Below, piece by piece: positions 5,117 through 8,770 of a stretch of DNA of 8,770 nucleotides. Location of the stretch: contig USQA01000045.1 of NCBI GenBank assembly GCA_900556695.1, positions 1 through 8,770 of the forward strand. The letters are read 5' to 3'. The stretch is from an uncultured Clostridium sp. (lineage in GTDB: Bacteria > Bacillota > Clostridia > TANB77 > CAG-508). A program made the position numbers and the translations under genes. Numbering within the stretch: position 1 is the first letter of the stretch; each line of letters begins with the position of its first letter. The notes under the pieces are model-generated. The model was not told the DNA's origin and did no database searches. It was given only the letters and a program-made list of their open reading frames with translations.

Positions 5117-7651
5117 TTGAAAGGAATGAATAATATAAAAAGACCTATTCTTGTTATAGTAATAGGATATATATTAGGTATATTAATGGGGCTATACTTT
5201 AAATACAGTATAGTCCTTTTATATTTTCTAATTACTATAATTTATTATTTGTGTAAAAGACATAAAAGTATTAATAATCAAAAAAGAAAGTTTAAATTAA
5301 TTAGTTTCAAAAGATATTTTAGATATGTCAAATTATTATTTAGTCAAAAAGTAATTTTATTAATTATTATTAGTTCTGTTATTTCAAATACAATGGTTAT
5401 AATAAAAAATACAAATTTTGAAGAATTGTATATAAAAGAACAGGGACTAACAATTAAAGGAATAGTTGTTAGTGATAAAACCGAAAAAGAATATAGTGAT
5501 ACTTATAAAATAAAAGTAAATAAATGTGATGAGGTGTTAAAGTATAAAAATAAGTACTTGTATATAAAAATAGGCAAAAAATTAAAAGTAACTCTTGATT
5601 ATGGCGATGAAATTATTATAAAAGGAAAATATATAGAGCCAAATACTAAAAGGAATTATGGTGGGTTTGATTATAAACAATATTTGAAAACTAACAATAT
5701 TTATGGAAGTGTTAATGTAGAAAATATCAAAATAAACAATAAGAAAAAAGCAAATGTACTATTTTACTTGGCAAATAAATTAGCATGTAAAATAGAAAAA
5801 ACAATTGATGATAATTTAGAAAAAAATGAAGCATCTTTATTAAAAGGAATATTAATAGGAAAAACATCTGATATAGAAGAAGAAACGTATAAAAATTTTA
5901 GAGTTGCAAATATATCACATATTTTAGCAGTTTCAGGAATGCATGTTTCATATATTATAATTGGATGTAATATATTGTTTGAAAAAAGTATAGGAAAAAG
6001 AAAAAGCAAATATATAATAATTGCTATATTAATAATATATATGTTTGTAACGGGATTTTCTCCATCAATAGTTCGTGCAACAATTATGGGTATTTTATTT
6101 ATGATTTCTAAAATTGTATACAGAAAAAATGATGTATGGACTTCAATTTCATTATCTTTATTGATTATTCTTGTGTTTAATCCATATATAATTATGAATA
6201 TAGGATTACAATTATCGTATATAGGTACAATAGGAATAATTTTACTTCAAAGGATTGTACAAGATGTACTAAAAAATATAAAATTTAGAGATAAGAAAAA
6301 AGTATATAAAATTAATAGAAAAAAGATTTTGTTTATAAGTAAAATTCAAGAAATATTATCAGTTACAATATCAGCTCAGCTAGTAATTTTACCGTTTATG
6401 TTATATCATTTTAATTTATTTGGAACATATTTTTTTATAAGTAATTTGTTAATTAGTTTAATTATAGGTCCAATAATAATTATTGGTTTTAGTGCAATAA
6501 TATTTTCATGTGTTTTTTATCCAGTTGGAAAAATAGTTTTTATTTTACTAGAAATTATGATAAAAATTTTGATTCAAATTTCTCAAATTGGTAATTTACC
6601 ATTTTCAAAGATATATTTTTCTACACCAAAGATATGGCTAATTGTTATATATTATATTTTCGTAAGTTTATTTATATTAATTTATCCAATTTATACTAAA
6701 AGAAAAATTAGTATAACACAGCAAAGATTTAAAAATATAATTTCGTTAATTAAATATAAATTTAAAGAAAGTAATAAAAAAAGTATAAAGATTTTTTTAA
6801 TAGTATTTTTTATTGTTGTATTTTTAATTTATGTTTTCCCTAAAAATTTAAAAATAAATTTTGTAGATGTAGGGCAAGGTGATTGTACTTTTGTTATAAC
6901 ACCAAGAAATAAAACAATTCTAATTGATGGAGGTGGAAGTAAATCATCTGATTTTGATGTAGGAAAAAGTACATTGTTTCCATATATTTTAGATAGAGGT
7001 TATACCAAAATTGATTATATTATAATTAGTCATTTTGATGAAGACCATTGTGGTGGATTATTTTATATTATTCAGGAACTAAAAGTTAAAAATATAATAA
7101 TTGGAAAACAAAATGAAGTTTCAACTAACTATAGTGAATTTATAAAAACAGCGCAAAATAAAAAGATAAATATTAAAGTAGTAGAAGGAAAAACTAAAAT
7201 TGATATAGAACCAAATATATATTTTGATATTTTATGGCCATATTCAAATACTATGATTTCAGAAGATGCAATAAATAATAATTCTCTAGTATGCAAATTA
7301 AACTATAAAAAATTTAGTATGTTATTTACAGGAGATATAGAAGAGATAGCAGAAAAAGAAATTTTATATAAATATTCTAAAAATTTAGGCGTTTTAAAAT
7401 CAGATATTTTAAAAGTAGGTCATCATGGCTCTAAAACATCATCTAGTAATGAATTTATAAAAGAAATATCTCCTAAATATGCAGTTATTGGTGTTGGAAA
7501 GAATAATAAATTTGGACATCCAAATAATGGTGTGTTGGAAAGATTAAATAACTATGGTACAAAAATTTATAGGACAGATGAAGATGGGGAGATAAGTATA
7601 ATAGTAAATAGGAAAGGAAAAGTGAAAATAAAAAAACTTATAAATATATAA
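5117..7651 (+). CDS. comEC: ComEC/Rec2-family DNA-uptake channel protein
   Basis: An 844-residue polytopic membrane protein, full length for ComEC. It has N-terminal membrane segments, then a DUF4131-type soluble region (about 90-205). The competence domain follows (about 235-520), with HILAVSGMHVSYI starting at H268 and many helices. The C-terminal metallo-beta-lactamase-like domain starts at FVDVGQGD (582-589) and has HFDEDH (639-644), TGD (738-740), GHHGS (768-772) and GHP (800-802), so the metal-binding set looks intact. ComEC forms the channel that brings single-stranded DNA through the cytoplasmic membrane; the C-terminal domain is thought to degrade the non-transported strand. I use the TTG at 5117, directly after the P60 stop, because GAAGGA (5100-5105) is 11 bases upstream. 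The ATG at 5126 has AGGA touching it, which is too close, though three residues would be the only difference. Neither comEA nor comFA is in the window, so active competence is not shown. Confidence 0.95.
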   Translation: MKGMNNIKRPILVIVIGYILGILMGLYFKYSIVLLYFLITIIYYLCKRHKSINNQKRKFKLISFKRYFRYVKLLFSQKVILLIIISSVISNTMVIIKNTNFEELYIKEQGLTIKGIVVSDKTEKEYSDTYKIKVNKCDEVLKYKNKYLYIKIGKKLKVTLDYGDEIIIKGKYIEPNTKRNYGGFDYKQYLKTNNIYGSVNVENIKINNKKKANVLFYLANKLACKIEKTIDDNLEKNEASLLKGILIGKTSDIEEETYKNFRVANISHILAVSGMHVSYIIIGCNILFEKSIGKRKSKYIIIAILIIYMFVTGFSPSIVRATIMGILFMISKIVYRKNDVWTSISLSLLIILVFNPYIIMNIGLQLSYIGTIGIILLQRIVQDVLKNIKFRDKKKVYKINRKKILFISKIQEILSVTISAQLVILPFMLYHFNLFGTYFFISNLLISLIIGPIIIIGFSAIIFSCVFYPVGKIVFILLEIMIKILIQISQIGNLPFSKIYFSTPKIWLIVIYYIFVSLFILIYPIYTKRKISITQQRFKNIISLIKYKFKESNKKSIKIFLIVFFIVVFLIYVFPKNLKINFVDVGQGDCTFVITPRNKTILIDGGGSKSSDFDVGKSTLFPYILDRGYTKIDYIIISHFDEDHCGGLFYIIQELKVKNIIIGKQNEVSTNYSEFIKTAQNKKINIKVVEGKTKIDIEPNIYFDILWPYSNTMISEDAINNNSLVCKLNYKKFSMLFTGDIEEIAEKEILYKYSKNLGVLKSDILKVGHHGSKTSSSNEFIKEISPKYAVIGVGKNNKFGHPNNGVLERLNNYGTKIYRTDEDGEISIIVNRKGKVKIKKLINI
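5188..5228 (+). terminator. Possible intragenic attenuator hairpin early in comEC
   Basis: GGGGCTATACT (5188-5198) can pair with AGTATAGTCCT (5207-5217): 11 pairs including two G-T, with an 8-nt loop. It is followed by a T-rich run (TTTTATATTTT, 5217-5227). This has the shape of an intrinsic terminator about 70 bases into comEC. The bases also encode hydrophobic residues of the first membrane helix, so chance is a real possibility. If functional, it would reduce comEC transcription when ribosomes are not following closely. Confidence 0.28.
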
Positions 7652-7753
7652 AAGTTAATATATTTATATTCTTTAGAATTAGGTATAAAAAATCTTCTTT
7701 GTATAAATTTGTTAAATCAGGTAAATAATAATAAAAAACAGGAGGGTTTTGTA

Positions 7754-8356
7754 ATGAATAAAATAATTGTAACATTATTATGTATTATTGTAGTAATAGG
7801 AGCTATATTTACAGCTGTAATGATATTTCAACCTAAGGAAGAAGAAAAGAAAGAGACTGTTATAACAGAAGTATCTGACGAAAATATACTAGATGAATGT
7901 ACAGATGAGTATGAAGAAATAGAAAATAAAGATTCTTTGCAAGCCAATTCAGATGAAGAAAAAATATCACCTAATTGTTCTTTTACTCAAAAAATTTATT
8001 ATAAAAAATGTGGACATACTGTACAAAACTATTTAGAATTACCTCAAGAATTGGTTAATCTAACTAAGGAAGATTTACAAGAAAAGTATAGTGAATGGGA
8101 AATTGAAAAATTTTCAAGCAATGAGATTGTGTTATATAAAGAAGCTAATGGTGAATGTGGAGATCATTATTTAGTAATGGAAAATGATGGAAAAGTAACA
8201 ATATATAAGGTCTTGGAAAATGGGGAAAAGGAATTGTTTGAAAAAACTGATATTTCTATAGAATATTTAACAGAGTCAGATAAAATAAATATGAAAGATG
8301 GAATTAGAGTTAATAGTAAACAAGAGTTAAATCAATTGATAGAAGATTTTGAATAA
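7754..8356 (+). CDS. Membrane-anchored BofC C-terminal-domain-like protein
   Basis: A 200-residue protein with one N-terminal membrane anchor (about residues 4-25), an acidic linker rich in Glu/Asp (28-70), and a C-terminal domain (about 84-200). The domain's second half resembles BofC-C: DGKVTIYK (145-152), LFEKTDISIEYL (161-172) and a final GIRVNSKQELNQLIEDFE. In Bacillus subtilis, BofC restrains the SpoIVB signalling protease that leads to pro-sigma-K processing. Clostridial relatives are widespread but their role is not established, so I give no gene symbol. Cysteines and histidines pair up as CGH (86-88) and CGDH (135-138), with another Cys at 75. The start is the ATG at 7754, because CAGGAGGG (7739-7746) sits 7 bases upstream; an in-frame ATG at 7709 has no such site. 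About 100 bases without a clear promoter or terminator separate it from comEC, so read-through is possible. Confidence 0.75.
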   Translation: MNKIIVTLLCIIVVIGAIFTAVMIFQPKEEEKKETVITEVSDENILDECTDEYEEIENKDSLQANSDEEKISPNCSFTQKIYYKKCGHTVQNYLELPQELVNLTKEDLQEKYSEWEIEKFSSNEIVLYKEANGECGDHYLVMENDGKVTIYKVLENGEKELFEKTDISIEYLTESDKINMKDGIRVNSKQELNQLIEDFE

Positions 8357-8403
8357 AATTAATATGAAATCAAATATAAATTAGATATAAATAAAATAAA
8401 CAG

Positions 8404-8589
8404 AATTCAAAAGAATAATATGTTTTTTAAAAATAATTCGGTTCAATACAAGCTTATATAAAATCTAAAAACATGACAATGACACTCCCCAAAAGGGTTC
8501 GGGTTCCTTCATTGCCATGTTTTAATATTTTCTAATAAGCTTTCCAATCACATTCATTATTTTTAAAAAACATATTATTCTTTTGAATT
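8404..8589. repeat. Long nested inverted-repeat element (MITE-like palindrome or structured RNA)
   Basis: Outer arms 8404-8437 and 8556-8589 are perfect 34-bp inverted repeats, starting AATTCAAAAGAATAATATG. Unpaired flanks follow inside (about 8438-8449 and 8544-8555). A second level pairs AAGCTTA (8450-8456) with TAAGCTT (8536-8542), then AAAAT with ATTTT. A third level pairs AAAACATG (8468-8475) with CATGTTTT (8516-8523), then CAATGA (8477-8482) with TCATTG (8509-8514). The tip is GC-richer than its surroundings, with CCCC and a tandem GGGTTC. It lies between two convergent genes and has no coding capacity beyond tiny frames. No transposase and no clear target-site duplication are visible. 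It could be a non-autonomous mobile element, a structured RNA, or an oversized bidirectional terminator. Confidence 0.85.
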
Positions 8590-8616
8590 TAAATATCAAA
8601 TTTTTATTAAGATATA

Positions 8617-8770
8617 TTATTTTTTATTATCTTTTTTATCAACGACAACATCTTTTTTCAAATCTTTTTTATCAATAAATCCTTTACTATACAAATCTTT
8701 TACATACATAATTAGAGAAAAGATTGTAGCAATTAAAGCTAAACAATAAAGACCAAAATCTAAATTTCCC
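8617..8770 (-). CDS. 3' end of a small membrane protein, possibly PgsA-like
   Basis: The minus-strand frame enters at the right edge and ends with TAA (complement of 8617-8619), giving the last 50 residues. A hydrophobic helix (FGLYCLALIATIFSLIMYVK) is followed by a very basic and acidic tail (KKDLKKDVVVDKKDNKK). The pattern of a last helix with a T-x-x-S-x-x-x-Y arrangement recalls the C-terminus of CDP-alcohol phosphatidyltransferases such as PgsA (phosphatidylglycerophosphate synthase), but no catalytic motif lies in the window, so this is a weak guess. The tail beyond the helix is longer and more charged than I would expect for PgsA. It converges on the BofC-like gene across the inverted-repeat element. 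Confidence 0.6.
   Translation of the reverse strand, partial: GNLDFGLYCLALIATIFSLIMYVKDLYSKGFIDKKDLKKDVVVDKKDNKK

Noticed and set aside
7709..7753. Upstream in-frame ATG that would add 15 residues to the BofC-like protein
   Set aside because: No ribosome binding site precedes it, the added residues are Asn/Lys-rich leader sequence, and the strong GGAGGG site at 7741-7746 is placed for the ATG at 7754, which begins directly before the membrane anchor.
3808..8484. GACAATGACA shared by the P60 leader (3808-3817) and the palindrome tip (8475-8484)
   Set aside because: A 10-base match between two AT-rich places in nearly 9 kb is close to chance, and nothing else around the two sites agrees.
8495..8507. 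GGTTCGGGTTCC resembling a tRNA T-arm
   Set aside because: No acceptor stem, anticodon arm or CCA-proximal pairing can be built around it. It is explained by the tandem GGGTTC in the palindrome tip.
8465..8535. Tiny open frames on both strands inside the inverted-repeat tip (20 codons on plus from 8473, 17 codons on minus from 8518)
   Set aside because: Neither has a ribosome binding site, both are expected by chance at this length, and their symmetry follows from the palindrome (ATG formed by CATG on each side).
8605..8640. AT-only hairpin AAGATA...TATCTT followed by T residues, considered as a terminator for the BofC-like gene
   Set aside because: Only 6 weak pairs with a loop of about 13 nt, overlapping the end of the opposing coding region; too unstable to call.

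Overview
This window comes from a very AT-rich chromosome of an endospore-forming, Gram-positive bacterium, most likely a member of the Clostridia. The reasons are the strong preference for AGA, ATA and TTA codons, strong AGGAGG-type ribosome binding sites, sigma-A promoters of TTGACA/TATACT type, and sporulation genes of clostridial type: a SipL-like protein with DUF3794 (SPOCS) and LysM domains, YunB, and a BofC-C-like membrane protein. I cannot name the species.

Layout. (1) Positions 1-164 hold the 3' end of an unrecognised gene, closed by a 19-bp perfect terminator-like hairpin. (2) Positions 267-2609 hold a sporulation pair, sipL-yunB, which overlap by 8 bp and lie behind a possible sigma-E-type promoter. 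(3) Positions 2623-3736, on the minus strand, hold the rplM-rpsI ribosomal protein operon (L13, S9) with a consensus promoter, a structured leader of about 180 nt and a canonical terminator. (4) Positions 3764-7651 hold a secreted SH3b/NlpC-P60 cell wall hydrolase with a near-perfect sigma-A promoter, followed with no gap by comEC, the DNA-uptake channel gene. (5) Positions 7754-8356 hold a small membrane-anchored BofC-C-like protein. (6) Positions 8404-8589 hold a long inverted-repeat element with 34-bp perfect arms and a GC-richer core. (7) Positions 8617-8770, on the minus strand, hold the 3' end of a small membrane protein gene, possibly pgsA-like.

How the genes relate. sipL and yunB would both act in the mother cell during spore formation. 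rplM-rpsI is housekeeping, and its leader is a candidate for L13 autoregulation. The P60 hydrolase and ComEC probably share a transcript. A terminator-like hairpin at the start of comEC may keep ComEC output below hydrolase output.

Most of the window is ordinary core genome. The least explained part is the inverted-repeat element at 8404-8589. It is too long and too nested for a simple terminator, and is best regarded as a MITE-like palindrome or a structured RNA until genome-wide copies are counted. I see no CRISPR array, tRNA, rRNA, transposase gene or defence system.
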